Shown here piece after piece: positions 37,908 through 47,297 of a stretch of 64,000 nucleotides of DNA. Position 1 is the stretch's first letter; the number at the start of each line of letters is the position of its first letter. Both the position numbers and the translations under genes were made by a program. The stretch covers positions 1 to 64,000 of the forward strand of contig CALXUG010000012.1 of assembly GCA_944391625.1 (NCBI GenBank). The letters are read 5' to 3'. Source of the DNA: an uncultured Clostridia bacterium. GTDB lineage: Bacteria; Bacillota; Peptococcia; Peptococcales; Peptococcaceae. The notes under the pieces were generated by a model, which was given only the letters and a program-made list of their open reading frames with translations, searched no databases and was not told where the DNA came from.

Positions 37908-39140
37908 ATGGCAAATGTGCTTGATTATATCGACTGGCGCGGTGACTTAACCTTTGAGCAGTCGCCGTTTAATCTGGTGGACAATTTAATTTTGAGTTGT
38001 CTGTCTTATGTGGTGATGGATGGCATTGTGGGCGGTTTGGACAGTGCCAATGGTGTTTCAGTAAAAGAGTTAGCCGATTCTTTTGAACAGTTGTCCAAAG
38101 ATGAAAAAAATCTGCGGGACCCCAAGGATGAGACATTGCTGTTATCTATGGGAAAAAGCAAACGGTTTGGAGATTTGCAGCTGTGCTATTATGAGCAGCA
38201 GATTGATCATCAGGCCGAAAAACAATTTGCAGCAGTTACCATAGCTTTGGAGAAGGATGTGCATTATATATCCTACCGAGGGACAGATTTTACTGTAACA
38301 GGCTGGAAAGAGGACTTTAACATGACCTTCCGCACAGGCGTGCCGGCGCAGCAGGAAGCAGTGCGCTATTTAAAACAGGTGGCGCAGAAGACAAAGGGAA
38401 AACTTTATATTGGCGGGCATTCTAAAGGTGGAAATCTGGCTACCTTTGCAGCTGCATTTGCCGGTTTAAAGATACAGCAGCGCATCGTTGCAGTCTATAA
38501 TAATGACGGACCGGGATTTTTGGAAGATGTGATTGACAGCGCCGGTTATCAGGCGATATACGAGAAAATTCAAACCTTTATTCCGCAGACTTCTCTTTTT
38601 GGCATGATGCTGGAACATGCTGAGCCATTTACCATTTTAGAAAGTTCTGAATATTTTGTTATGCAGCATGATCCTTACTCGTGGAAGGTGCTGGGCCCTG
38701 ATTTTATTTATCTGGAGAAGGTGACTGCCAGCAGCCGATTTTTGGATCAGACCATTCGCGGATGGCTGGCCAGCTTAACACCGGAACAACGGGAGCAATT
38801 TGTAGACACCATGTTTGAATTATTAACGGTAGAAGAAGCGGATACTTTGCAGGATTTGGGCAAGATCTGGCTGACCAATACGGGAGATATGCTGAAAACA
38901 CTGCGGAATGTGGATGAAGAAACTGCCAATATGATACGGCAAACCTTAAAACTACTGGCGCAGAATATGGGCCGCAGCGTTCAGCAACTGATATTTACCA
39001 GGCCAAGCCTGGAAAAACTGCCGCGCAAAGAAAAATTGGATCTTAGCGTGTTAGAACAAAACTGGTCCAAATTGCCGCAGCTTTTCCAAAAGAAAGAAAA
39101 GACCTCCCAGCATCATGTAATGGAGAAGCACAAAAAATAA
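37908..39140 (+). CDS. DUF2974 (Mbeg1-like) alpha/beta-hydrolase, lipase-like
   Basis: 410 aa from ATG 37908, just after AAAGGAGGAG. The catalytic elbow GGHSKGGNL (about residues 164-172) has the lipase-type G-x-S-x-G arrangement with Ser in HSKGG, in a family of clostridial and lactobacillar cytosolic proteins of unknown substrate. Asp in NNDGPGF and His in VMQHDPYSW are candidates for the rest of the triad. The C-terminal 130 residues are helical. Confidence 0.8.
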   Translation: MANVLDYIDWRGDLTFEQSPFNLVDNLILSCLSYVVMDGIVGGLDSANGVSVKELADSFEQLSKDEKNLRDPKDETLLLSMGKSKRFGDLQLCYYEQQIDHQAEKQFAAVTIALEKDVHYISYRGTDFTVTGWKEDFNMTFRTGVPAQQEAVRYLKQVAQKTKGKLYIGGHSKGGNLATFAAAFAGLKIQQRIVAVYNNDGPGFLEDVIDSAGYQAIYEKIQTFIPQTSLFGMMLEHAEPFTILESSEYFVMQHDPYSWKVLGPDFIYLEKVTASSRFLDQTIRGWLASLTPEQREQFVDTMFELLTVEEADTLQDLGKIWLTNTGDMLKTLRNVDEETANMIRQTLKLLAQNMGRSVQQLIFTRPSLEKLPRKEKLDLSVLEQNWSKLPQLFQKKEKTSQHHVMEKHKK

Positions 39141-39236
39141 AGCAGATAATGTGCAGAAGAAACGCTGTCCGTTGCAGATTTGCAACAACTTTTTACTTGT
39201 AAATTCACAGTATGGCGGACCTGATGGAGCGATTAT

Positions 39237-39284
39237 AAAAAGCCCTTGAGCAGATAATGTAGAAAATCTGCTCAAGGGCTTTTT
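39237..39284. terminator. Bidirectional terminator
   Basis: Perfect 18-bp arms AAAAAGCCCTTGAGCAGA/TCTGCTCAAGGGCTTTTT between the convergent lipase-like and SMR genes. Confidence 0.88.
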
Positions 39285-39305
39285 GCGGCAGTAAACGGCA
39301 ATGGA

Positions 39306-39674
39306 TTACCGAATCCCCCGTTCAATCCGTTGGTAATAATCATTTTCATCCACCGGCAGGCGGGCATTGTTGATTAATACAATACCGATAATGATGATAA
39401 CCAGAACAATAATTTTAGGCAGTCCCAATGCTTCGTGAAAATAAAAGTGGCCTACTAACGCATTGGCTGCGGTGCTGAATCCGGACCAGATGGCGTAACC
39501 TACCGACAATGGGATGGTGCGTAGCGCTCTGGCAAAAAAGTAAAAGGCCAGACAATAACTGACGATAAAGATAAGCGTAGGCGTGATAACGGTAAAACCG
39601 TGGGAAAGCTTCAGCATGGTGGAGCCCAATAAGCTGAGCAGTACAGTCAACGCCATTTGTATATATGCCTGCAT
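39306..39674 (-). CDS. Small multidrug resistance (SMR) transporter subunit, second gene
   Basis: 122 aa, four helices, with the SMR glutamate replaced in helix 1 (QMALTVLLSLLGSTMLKLS lacks the usual Glu) and the family motif YAIWSGFS. ATG 39674 is chosen since AAGGAG stands 9 nt upstream. A 20-residue hydrophilic tail is present. The missing Glu suggests it works only as partner of the gene upstream. Confidence 0.85.
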   Translation of the reverse strand: MQAYIQMALTVLLSLLGSTMLKLSHGFTVITPTLIFIVSYCLAFYFFARALRTIPLSVGYAIWSGFSTAANALVGHFYFHEALGLPKIIVLVIIIIGIVLINNARLPVDENDYYQRIERGIR

Positions 39675-39715
39675 GAAAAAATCTCCTTTCCATATCCTGA
39701 TTGACATCAGGATCA

Positions 39716-40027
39716 CTACAGTAAATTTAAAGCAATGATACCGCCCAACAGCAGCAGCAAACCAAGATAGCCGGATGGCTTGAATCGTTCCTTAAACAAA
39801 ACCATACCAATTATCATGGTAAGCAGTGTGCCTGCGCCGGACCAGGTGGCATAAGCGATATTCAGCGGCAATACCTTCATAGACAGCGCCACCATGTAGT
39901 AGGCAATGCCGTAGGCCAGCAGACAGAGCGCTGCCAAAAACTTTTTTTGAAATCCATCGGTAAACTTTAACAGGGTAGAGCCGCAGATTTCGGTGAGGAT
40001 TCCAATAACAAGAAAAACATAGTGCAT
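39716..40027 (-). CDS. Small multidrug resistance (SMR) transporter subunit, first gene
   Basis: 103 aa, four helices. The essential Glu sits in helix 1 (IGILTEICGSTLLKF) and YATWSGAGT is intact. ATG 40027 follows GGGAGG. Paired SMR genes of this kind (EbrAB, YkkCD style) form a heterodimer that exports cationic drugs or small guanidine-like compounds. Confidence 0.88.
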   Translation of the reverse strand: MHYVFLVIGILTEICGSTLLKFTDGFQKKFLAALCLLAYGIAYYMVALSMKVLPLNIAYATWSGAGTLLTMIIGMVLFKERFKPSGYLGLLLLLGGIIALNLL

Positions 40028-40282
40028 AATAGTCCCTCCCAAATTCGGATTGTGATCATATATAAGCGCCGCCGGGGCAGCATATTTAGTATACTGCTGT
40101 GTGCCGATATCTGATAAGAATCATTTGCAGATAGCCTGTATCGAAAAAACTTTTTGTCAGAAAGCCGAAAGCGTACGTTGTTTTGTTATAGGCTGATGGA
40201 GGAATAAAAATAATGATTGGCACAAATGAGGCAGAAGTTTAAATTGATAAAATCGTATACTGAGCAAAGAGAAAGTTATGAT

Positions 40283-40311
40283 TTGACAAAACACATAAAA
40301 TGTATTATCAT
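40283..40311 (+). promoter_or_regulatory. Promoter of the nucleotidyltransferase gene
   Basis: TTGACA (40283-40288), 17-nt spacer, TATCAT (40306-40311), 56 nt before the start codon. Confidence 0.75.
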
Positions 40312-40367
40312 GTATCGATTTAGCGGAGAATGCTGAATGGGTGGATTGGGCAGGAAAGGAGCAAACT

Positions 40368-41051
40368 ATGTATCATTTTCAGTATGTAACAAAAAAAGAA
40401 ATTCGTCCAGTGAGAAATCAACTGGAAGAGTTACTTCATCTTGTCCAAGATGAAATACGTAATACATTTACTTTTCAGTATAAGTTTGTTGGAAGTGTGT
40501 CGCGCAATATGGTAACTTTTGATAAGAAGGGAAATAAAGGGTTTGACTTTGATGTGGATATCAAAGTCAATGACGAGGAAGAAAATTTTACTGCTAAAGA
40601 AATTAAGCACATTCTAATGAATGCTTTTGATCAGCTTGCAGAAAAATTTGGCTATGACCGCTGCGAAGATAGCACACGAGTGTTTACCATTAAAGTTAAG
40701 GATAGGGAGAATTCTAAAATATACCATAGTTGCGATTTTGCAATTGTGTATAATTGTGAAAATGGACGACAGCAATATATCAAATTTAATAAGTCAGCGA
40801 AGCCTCCCTATTATTCGTGGGAATTTCAAAGCGAGGGCTTTTACAAGCTAGAGGAAAAAATAAAGTTCTGTAAGGATAACGACTTATGGATTGATGTTAG
40901 AAATCTCTATCTTGAAAAGAAAAACAGAAATACGGCTCCCTCGGAAAAATCAAGGCAAATATTTGCTAAAACCATACATCAAATTTGTCAAAGAAATGGT
41001 TATTATCAGGAAACCTTAACCAGAGATATGTGCGATTTTTATGTCGTATAA
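40368..41051 (+). CDS. Stand-alone nucleotidyltransferase (Pol-beta fold)
   Basis: 227 aa from ATG 40368 after AAAGGAG. The nucleotidyltransferase signature is present: KFVGSVSRN (G-S) and, 22 residues on, FDFDVDIKV (D-x-D), with a third acidic residue in CDFAIVY. The arrangement is close to OAS/CD-NTase-like enzymes, but there is no neighbouring effector gene. Might nucleotidylate an antibiotic or RNA, or make a nucleotide signal; undecided. More A/T-rich than the flanks and followed by a GNAT gene, as in acquired cassettes. Confidence 0.7.
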   Translation: MYHFQYVTKKEIRPVRNQLEELLHLVQDEIRNTFTFQYKFVGSVSRNMVTFDKKGNKGFDFDVDIKVNDEEENFTAKEIKHILMNAFDQLAEKFGYDRCEDSTRVFTIKVKDRENSKIYHSCDFAIVYNCENGRQQYIKFNKSAKPPYYSWEFQSEGFYKLEEKIKFCKDNDLWIDVRNLYLEKKNRNTAPSEKSRQIFAKTIHQICQRNGYYQETLTRDMCDFYVV

Positions 41052-41188
41052 TTAAATATGTACGGAAGGATGGGCTAGAACAATAGCGTTTTGTCCAGAT
41101 TGTTTCGTTTTCATCCAATAGAGGGCATAAAGTGGACGAAAAATTATAATGAAGACAAAAATGGAGTTGGAATGCAGGGGAGATTGTT

Positions 41189-41665
41189 ATGGACTATATA
41201 ATCAGAAAAATAAAACAGTCAGAAATTCAACTTTTATCCGATTTTCTGTATGAAGCAATATTTATTCCAGAGGAAGTTGCACCACCGCCGAGGGCGATTA
41301 TTAATCAACCGGAACTTCAAGTTTATATATCTGATTTTGGAAAACGTGACAGTGATAGTTGCTATGTTGCAGAAGTGAACGGCAGAATCGTTGGTGCTGT
41401 ATGGGTTCGCATTATGAATGATTATGGACATGTTGACGATGAAACCCCTTCTTTTGCCATTTCTCTTTACAAGGAATACAGAAGCCAGGGTATCGGTACA
41501 GCATTGATGAAAGCGATGCTCGATGAATTAAAAGAAAAAGGCTGTAAACAAGCTTCGTTAGCAGTACAAAAAACGAATTATGCACTGGAACTGTATAAAA
41601 AGTTAGGGTTCAAAGTTGTAGATGAAAATGATGAAGAATATATCATGCTTTGTTATTTGTACTAG
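41189..41665 (+). CDS. GNAT-family N-acetyltransferase
   Basis: 158 aa. The acetyl-CoA pyrophosphate loop YRSQGIGTALM (Q-x-x-G-x-G/A) lies near residue 97, and YALELYKKLGF is the usual motif B region. Substrate unknown. Follows the nucleotidyltransferase by 137 nt on the same strand. Confidence 0.87.
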   Translation: MDYIIRKIKQSEIQLLSDFLYEAIFIPEEVAPPPRAIINQPELQVYISDFGKRDSDSCYVAEVNGRIVGAVWVRIMNDYGHVDDETPSFAISLYKEYRSQGIGTALMKAMLDELKEKGCKQASLAVQKTNYALELYKKLGFKVVDENDEEYIMLCYLY

Positions 41666-41741
41666 GGTAAATAGTCCTAAGCTTGCTTATATGCATTCTT
41701 CCAAGAGAAAATTTAGCGCAGGTCGAACGCTTTTGCGCAAC

Positions 41742-41771
41742 AAAAAAAGCCTCTGCGGACAGAGGCTTTTT
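41742..41771. terminator. Bidirectional terminator
   Basis: AAAAAGCCTCTG-CGGA-CAGAGGCTTTTT, perfect 12-bp arms, between convergent GNAT and thioredoxin genes. Confidence 0.88.
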
Positions 41772-41786
41772 GCAGCTTAGAATCAA

Positions 41787-42110
41787 TTAAGCATTCAGAA
41801 TTTCGTCGATTTTTGCTGTGTAAACTTCTTCATCTTTTTTACCAGCGTATTTACCTAAGAATTCGCCTTCGTTGAAGAACAGAATCTGTGGTACACCTTT
41901 CAGAGAGAAACGGTTGAACAGATCTTTTTCATCTTCTACGTCTACATGATAGAAACCGAAATCTTTGTCTTTGTATTCTTCTTCGATTTCATCAATGATT
42001 GGATGAACTTCCTGGCATACATGGCAGCTTTTTCTGGAGAACATAACCAGACATGGTTTGCCTTCATCATAAATCAGTTCTTCAAAGGAATTTGCGTTTA
42101 AATCTTGCAT
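41787..42110 (-). CDS. Thioredoxin-fold protein with CHVC active site
   Basis: 107 aa from ATG 42110 (AGGAG 10 nt upstream). The active site is FSRKSCHVCQEV, that is C-H-V-C in place of the thioredoxin C-G-P-C, and the cis-Pro loop GVPQI is intact. The CHVC centre, as in DsbA-type CxHC variants, suggests a more oxidising potential; partner unknown. Cytosolic. Confidence 0.88.
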   Translation of the reverse strand: MQDLNANSFEELIYDEGKPCLVMFSRKSCHVCQEVHPIIDEIEEEYKDKDFGFYHVDVEDEKDLFNRFSLKGVPQILFFNEGEFLGKYAGKKDEEVYTAKIDEILNA

Positions 42111-42361
42111 AATTACTACACTCCTGTCTTTTTGTTTCATAATATTCATTATGAAAAAGTTTGTTTTATTTATTGTTAATATTTTAACACTAAAATACTA
42201 AATATGCAAAGGATTTGCTATTCAATCTGACTATTATGACATAATTAATAATTATAACTAAAGAAGTTGTTTCGTCGGCTCGGGAAAGCGGATATAATAA
42301 ACGTAATTGAAATAAATACAGCAAACAAACTACAACCAAAAACAAGCAAAGGAGCAGTCTT

Positions 42362-43120
42362 ATGAAACTTATTTCCTGGAACGTAAACGGAATCCGCGCC
42401 TGCGTTGGTAAAGGATTTTTAGATTTTTTTCAACAAATTGACGCCGACTTTTTTTGTCTGCAGGAAACCAAAATGCAGCCCGGTCAATTAGATTTGGATT
42501 TGCCCGGCTATTATCAGTATTGGAACAGTGCAGAGAAAAAAGGATATTCGGGCACAGCCATCTTCAGCCGCGTAGAACCGCTGCAGGTAAGCTACGGTTT
42601 GCCACAGGATGCCCACAACCATGAGGGCCGTGTCATTACATTGGAACTGGAACAATTCTATCTGGTAACGGTATATACACCCAATTCGCAGGATCAGCTG
42701 GCCCGTCTGGAGTACCGCATGCAGTGGGAGGACGATTTTCGCGCCTATTTGCAGGAGCTGGATGCCAAAAAGCCTGTGATTGTCTGCGGTGATTTCAATG
42801 TGGCCCATCAGGAGATTGACCTGAAAAATCCCAAAACAAACCGCCGCAATGCCGGTTTTACCGACGAAGAACGGGACAAGCTGACTACATTGCTGCAAAG
42901 CGGATTTACAGACAGTTTCCGATATTTTTATCCCGACACTGCCAACATTTACAGCTGGTGGTCCTATCGGTTTAAAGCGCGGGAAAAGAATGCCGGATGG
43001 CGGATCGATTATTTTTTAGTATCCGATCGGCTTCAGCCAAATTTGCAGGGCGCTGCCATTCATACCCAAGTGCTGGGCAGCGACCATTGTCCGGTAGAGC
43101 TGCAGCTGCAATTTGATTAA
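42362..43120 (+). CDS. xth: Exodeoxyribonuclease III (AP endonuclease)
   Basis: 252 aa EEP-fold DNA repair enzyme. Conserved motifs: SWNVNGIRA, LQETKMQ (catalytic Glu), YTPNS, CGDFNVAH and the C-terminal LGSDHCPV (catalytic His). Repairs abasic sites. Confidence 0.95.
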   Translation: MKLISWNVNGIRACVGKGFLDFFQQIDADFFCLQETKMQPGQLDLDLPGYYQYWNSAEKKGYSGTAIFSRVEPLQVSYGLPQDAHNHEGRVITLELEQFYLVTVYTPNSQDQLARLEYRMQWEDDFRAYLQELDAKKPVIVCGDFNVAHQEIDLKNPKTNRRNAGFTDEERDKLTTLLQSGFTDSFRYFYPDTANIYSWWSYRFKAREKNAGWRIDYFLVSDRLQPNLQGAAIHTQVLGSDHCPVELQLQFD

Positions 43121-43137
43121 GCGGGTGTCCCTCAATA

Positions 43138-44106
43138 TTATTCCATGGGCAGACAGTTCCACCGATAGCCATACTGTTTAAAATCTGCAATGGCCTGGGC
43201 AGCGTCGGTTTGTTCCAACTGCGCAAGCGCCTGCTGAAACTGTATGGAATCTACTGCGCCGGTAAATTCTTTGATGGACTGCAGCATCTGGAAGTAGGCT
43301 TCCCCTTGCAGCTGCAAAACCGTTTGCCGGAAATTGGTACGGCCATCAGGAATATGAGCGGCATTTTCAAACCAACAGGTCTCTTTGATGATGGGGCCGG
43401 TCAGATAGCCGGAACGGCTGGCCTTGTCGTGCTGTTCCCACACCAGCAGTGGTTGAGCATTGACAACGGCCTGAATTGGTTTCCCTTTTTGGCGGTAGCA
43501 GAAGCCGTAAAACTGACGGGACAAATCTGTTTGCAGCACAGGGTCATCTTCCATCTGCCGTTTGGTTTTATACAGCCAGTGCTGCAGCGCCTGCAGGCTT
43601 TCTTTGTTCAGTAGCTTGGCATCAAAGGCAATCTGGCAGGTGCCTTCCAGCAATTGCAGTTCTTTATTATCAAAATGTCCATCAATGGCCTGCACCATAT
43701 CCCACAATACCGGAGCAGCATCATTGCCGGCTGCTGTATCGCAAAAAGGCTGCAGTAGCTGAAAATACGCATGGGGATAGGCCTGCTGTAATTTGTGCGC
43801 CAATCGTAATTTGGCCTGATAAGCCATTTCTTCCCGCATGCCTGTAGGCACCGGCGTAGACCAGTTGTCGTTCATGATGCCGGTGGGATATATGCCGTGC
43901 AGAGCGCTTTCTGTCACAAAGGTGCGAAGCTGTTCTGCCTCCGGCGTCACGCGGTAAACGATTTCATCGTTTTGCAGATATGCACAGCCATAGGTAGAAA
44001 ACGATGTTTCAAAACGGCCCATGGCAGCCATATTGCCCACAGCAGCAATACAGCAGGCGTCTCTGCCGCCAAAGCACTGGGCAAAGGTTGGTTTTTCTTC
44101 TGACAT
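43138..44106 (-). CDS. Protein of unknown function, 322 aa
   Basis: Soluble, no signal peptide or membrane segment; rich in Gln and Ala. I do not recognise the family. The N-terminus CFGGRDACCIAAVGNMAAMGRFETSF contains a Cys pair. It starts 12 nt after the ABC ATPase gene with AAGGAGGG, so it is the last gene of a three-gene operon with the zinc-ribbon and ATPase genes and may be functionally tied to them. Confidence 0.75.
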   Translation of the reverse strand: MSEEKPTFAQCFGGRDACCIAAVGNMAAMGRFETSFSTYGCAYLQNDEIVYRVTPEAEQLRTFVTESALHGIYPTGIMNDNWSTPVPTGMREEMAYQAKLRLAHKLQQAYPHAYFQLLQPFCDTAAGNDAAPVLWDMVQAIDGHFDNKELQLLEGTCQIAFDAKLLNKESLQALQHWLYKTKRQMEDDPVLQTDLSRQFYGFCYRQKGKPIQAVVNAQPLLVWEQHDKASRSGYLTGPIIKETCWFENAAHIPDGRTNFRQTVLQLQGEAYFQMLQSIKEFTGAVDSIQFQQALAQLEQTDAAQAIADFKQYGYRWNCLPME

Positions 44107-44118
44107 ATAGCTCCCTCC

Positions 44119-44934
44119 TTAATAACAGATGCTGCGCACCGCAGTGGGCGCTTCTATTTGCATACGCATGTAGCCTTCCTCATCCCGATGCACCGCCACC
44201 GGCTCCCGCATTAAGTCAGATATCATAGAAGACGTTACAATTTCATTGGTATTTCCCTGAGCAAAAACCTGACCGTCCCGCAGCAGCAATGTTTTGTTCA
44301 TAAACGGCTGTATTTCCTCCGGATAGTGGGTTACATAGATAACCGTTACCTGTTGATTTTGAGCCAGGTCGCGCACGGTGTTGAGCATATGCTCTCTGGC
44401 ATAAATGTCCAGCCCTGTGCTGGGTTCGTCCAGCACCAATATCTGCGGCTGAGCAATCAACGCGCGGGCGATGAGTACGTTTTGCCGTTCCCCTTTGCTC
44501 ATCAGATAGAATGGTGTATTGATTTTGTCCTGCAGCTGCAGCTCCCGCAGCAGCGCCTTGGCCTTGCGCACATCGCTGTCGGTAATACCATAGCGGATGC
44601 CCAATGTGCCGGAAAGCCCTGATAGCACAATTTCCAGCGCAGGCTCCTGGGACAGATACACATCAAAAAAAGAGCTGCTTACCCAGCCCACCTTTTTGCG
44701 CAATGCAAAGATATTTTCGTTATTGTAGGTATGGCCAAGTACTTCCAGTGTGCCCTTTGTGGGGCATTTAAAGCCGGCAACTGCGCTGAGCAGCGTGGTT
44801 TTGCCGCTGCCGTTCATCCCAAACACCAGCCAGTGTTCTCCCGCCTTTACAGTCCAGTTGATATTGCGGAGCAGAAACTTTTTTCCAGACTGCATACAGA
44901 GATTGCTGGCTTGAATGATAGTGTCATTCATCAT
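44119..44934 (-). CDS. ABC ATPase, soluble ModF/YlmA-like
   Basis: 271 aa from ATG 44934, which overlaps the previous stop (ATGA) and follows GGAGGA. Walker A GMNGSGKTT near residue 40; the signature is SKGERQ in place of LSGGQ, as in the ModF/YlmA type; Walker B ILVLDEPSTGLD. No permease gene is nearby, so the protein may act alone or with a remote partner. Confidence 0.87.
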   Translation of the reverse strand: MMNDTIIQASNLCMQSGKKFLLRNINWTVKAGEHWLVFGMNGSGKTTLLSAVAGFKCPTKGTLEVLGHTYNNENIFALRKKVGWVSSSFFDVYLSQEPALEIVLSGLSGTLGIRYGITDSDVRKAKALLRELQLQDKINTPFYLMSKGERQNVLIARALIAQPQILVLDEPSTGLDIYAREHMLNTVRDLAQNQQVTVIYVTHYPEEIQPFMNKTLLLRDGQVFAQGNTNEIVTSSMISDLMREPVAVHRDEEGYMRMQIEAPTAVRSICY

Positions 44935-45365
44935 TGCTCCTCCGTTTCCGCCAGAAGCTCTTTTTCTGTAATCACCAGGCATTGCTCCAGCGTATGATCC
45001 ACACAATCTAACGGAATCTTGAATCCGTCCTCGTTCAGCAGACCGGCGCTTTTATATCCCCAGGCAATGATTTCAGCCACTTTGGCAATATTCATACGAT
45101 GTGTCTTTTCGTTTTGGTCCAGATCAGGATAATAATTAAACTCCAGATTTTCCACAAAGTTTTTGGCGCTCTGATAAATTTCCGGTTCGATACCGTACTC
45201 GATGCGCTCGCAATGGTCACAGTAAATTTCAACGCGGGCATCGGTATGATCGCTGAACATAATTCGTTTTAACGTCAGAGGCTGACCGCAGTATTTGCAG
45301 CGGCAGCGGTTTGCCCGTTGCTTCAACGCCTCCAATCTGTTTTCGGCATGATATAAATCTTCCAT
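44931..45365 (-). CDS. Small zinc-ribbon protein of unknown function
   Basis: 144 aa. Two CxxC pairs, CKYC (about residue 24) and CDHC (about residue 50), form a probable zinc ribbon. The rest is helical and acidic. First gene of the operon with the ABC ATPase and the 322-aa protein; coupled to the ATPase by a 4-nt overlap. Confidence 0.8.
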   Translation of the reverse strand: MEDLYHAENRLEALKQRANRCRCKYCGQPLTLKRIMFSDHTDARVEIYCDHCERIEYGIEPEIYQSAKNFVENLEFNYYPDLDQNEKTHRMNIAKVAEIIAWGYKSAGLLNEDGFKIPLDCVDHTLEQCLVITEKELLAETEEQ

Positions 45366-45503
45366 GTCAACGACCTCCTTAAAATAGATAGGTATTTTTT
45401 TCTTTTATAGCTTTATTATAAGATCCGTTCAATTTTACCGATAGTCCCCAAAAATTTGTTTATTTTTAAGTAATATATCTGAAAAACTATGTAAGCCCAT
45501 TAT

Positions 45504-45550
45504 AAAAAAGAAGCTGAACCCTAGCCCCTAAAAGGGAGGATACAGCTTCT
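45504..45550 (-). terminator. Terminator after the DUF5808 gene
   Basis: On the minus strand AGAAGCTG and CAGCTTCT arms with an inner CCCT/AGGG stem, followed by TTTTTT. Confidence 0.75.
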
Positions 45551-45574
45551 CTGATATATCGTGATAAAAGACAA

Positions 45575-46915
45575 TTACCGCAACGTTAATGCTGCATACA
45601 CGCTTTCCGTTTCTGCTCTATCGCTGCTGCCCAGCAGATAGTGCTTGCTGTCAGCGGTGGTGATGTGCAGATATGGGCCGGTGCGTGGATCAAGGCAAAC
45701 GCGGGCGCTGCCCCATGGTGTTTTGTAGTTGCCTTTCTGTACGGTATCCATGCCAGTACCGGCGACACGGCGAATAGAAGGAAGGGCGTCTATATATTCC
45801 ACCTGGGTGATGGTGTCCAATGGAATTTCATACGCATTGCCGGTATGTGCGGCAATCACTGCGGCATCTGTGACAGTTAGTGACACCGGCGTGGTTTCCA
45901 AGTGATCCATCCACACACCCAGCAACGGCAGAGCCAGCAGCATCAATGCAGTGACGGCCATAAAAATTTTACCGGAGCGTTTGGCCAGATTGATGGTGGT
46001 GTTCATACCCACACGATTATTAATAATCAGGCGATTATCGTGCGGATTGTAATAGAAAATACCCCAGAGCCATTTATCGTCCTCATCTACATAAAAATCA
46101 ATACCACTGTCGGCGGTTAATCGTTCCTGCATGGTGCGCGTACGAAATTCTACGCCAATAAGGGCAATGGTGATGCCAAAAGCCAGCAGTAGTGTACCGG
46201 CCATAGTCAGCCAGAAATAATTTTGCGCCAGCCAAATGATGATATTTAACAATGCTAAAAACCAGGCGATGATTAACCAGCATTTGCCCCAGTTATAACG
46301 GCGAATACGGGTTAATGTTTCAGTGACAGCCATATTTTTATCGACTACTTCTGCTCGATTACGGTACAAATAACGATAGCCAAACCAGCACAAGAATACA
46401 GAAACAGCGTCAATCATATACACCCACCTTTGCTCCGGGTCAAAAGGCAGAGGCAGCAGAGCTATTGCCAACGGCAGTGCAAATAACCACGGGGAGAGCC
46501 ATCTGTATGAGTGTGCAGCAGCAGTCAGGTCAATGGTGGCCTGCTGTGCGCTGTTGTTTTGCTGCCAGCCCTTGTCCTGTTTAATCTGCCGCAATGCTTT
46601 GTTGCAGCGGATATATGGCAGATAGGGCAGCACAATACAAGCGTCGATCCAAATCATATATACGGTCATGGCTGCGCCTGTTTGGGGAATAAACATGCAG
46701 GGAACAGCAATCAGTATTAAACCGATGCAAATCCACAACAGCTGTTTTTTTAAACGATTAAGCGCTGCAACTACTTGGCTGTTGGTACGCCCTTCTTGCG
46801 GGAGTGTAACGCCGATAGCAATATTTTTTTTGAACTTGGTTTCATTTTTCAGTAGCACATACATTAAAATGGGCAGCCAGATAACGCAGCCCCACAGGAT
46901 AAAATTTGTTTTCAT
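45575..46915 (-). CDS. Membrane protein with DUF5808 domain
   Basis: 446 aa with roughly eight transmembrane segments. A DUF5808-type motif, DDKWLWGIFYYNPHDNRLIINNRVG, lies between helices (about residues 277-301), and the C-terminal soluble tail (about 345-446) resembles a bacterial PH-like domain. Such proteins are commonly paired with YtrA-type GntR regulators, as here: its ATG overlaps the regulator's stop by 4 nt. Role unknown, possibly envelope stress. Confidence 0.82.
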   Translation of the reverse strand: MKTNFILWGCVIWLPILMYVLLKNETKFKKNIAIGVTLPQEGRTNSQVVAALNRLKKQLLWICIGLILIAVPCMFIPQTGAAMTVYMIWIDACIVLPYLPYIRCNKALRQIKQDKGWQQNNSAQQATIDLTAAAHSYRWLSPWLFALPLAIALLPLPFDPEQRWVYMIDAVSVFLCWFGYRYLYRNRAEVVDKNMAVTETLTRIRRYNWGKCWLIIAWFLALLNIIIWLAQNYFWLTMAGTLLLAFGITIALIGVEFRTRTMQERLTADSGIDFYVDEDDKWLWGIFYYNPHDNRLIINNRVGMNTTINLAKRSGKIFMAVTALMLLALPLLGVWMDHLETTPVSLTVTDAAVIAAHTGNAYEIPLDTITQVEYIDALPSIRRVAGTGMDTVQKGNYKTPWGSARVCLDPRTGPYLHITTADSKHYLLGSSDRAETESVYAALTLR

Positions 46916-47283
46916 TGTTCTCCCTCCTCATAAAGCTGTCGACAAAGCGCCAGCGCCTCTTCTTTTTGCAATCCCGCTAACCGCAGTTCACTCAACCGCA
47001 ACCGCAGACCGTCAATGGTTTCCTGCTTTGGCCCGGAATGATTATACTGCTGACACACCGTAGCGCCGCTGCGGCGGTCCGTGTGGATATAGCCTTCCTG
47101 TTTTAGCAGCTGATAAGCTTTGCTGACTGTCATCATATTAATACCGCATTCTTCTGACAAAGCTCGAACCGTCGGTAGTTTTTGACCGGCCGGCAGCTTG
47201 CCGTCGGCAATCCCCATTACAATCTGGTTGCGGATTTGCTGATAGATAGGAGTATCGCTTTCAAAATTGAGATGCAGCAACAT
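46912..47283 (-). CDS. GntR-family regulator, YtrA subfamily
   Basis: 123 aa: winged helix (PIYQQIRNQIVMGIADGKLPAGQKLPTVRALSEECGI...TVSKAYQLLKQEG) with only a short helical tail, typical for the YtrA subfamily. First gene of the pair with the DUF5808 membrane protein; the palindrome at 47298-47340 is its probable autoregulatory operator. Confidence 0.9.
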   Translation of the reverse strand: MLLHLNFESDTPIYQQIRNQIVMGIADGKLPAGQKLPTVRALSEECGINMMTVSKAYQLLKQEGYIHTDRRSGATVCQQYNHSGPKQETIDGLRLRLSELRLAGLQKEEALALCRQLYEEGEQ

Positions 47284-47297
47284 TGTATTTACCTCCT

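Noticed and set aside
40043-40282. Guanidine or other riboswitch before the SMR pair
   Set aside because: No conserved riboswitch core could be recognised on the minus strand.
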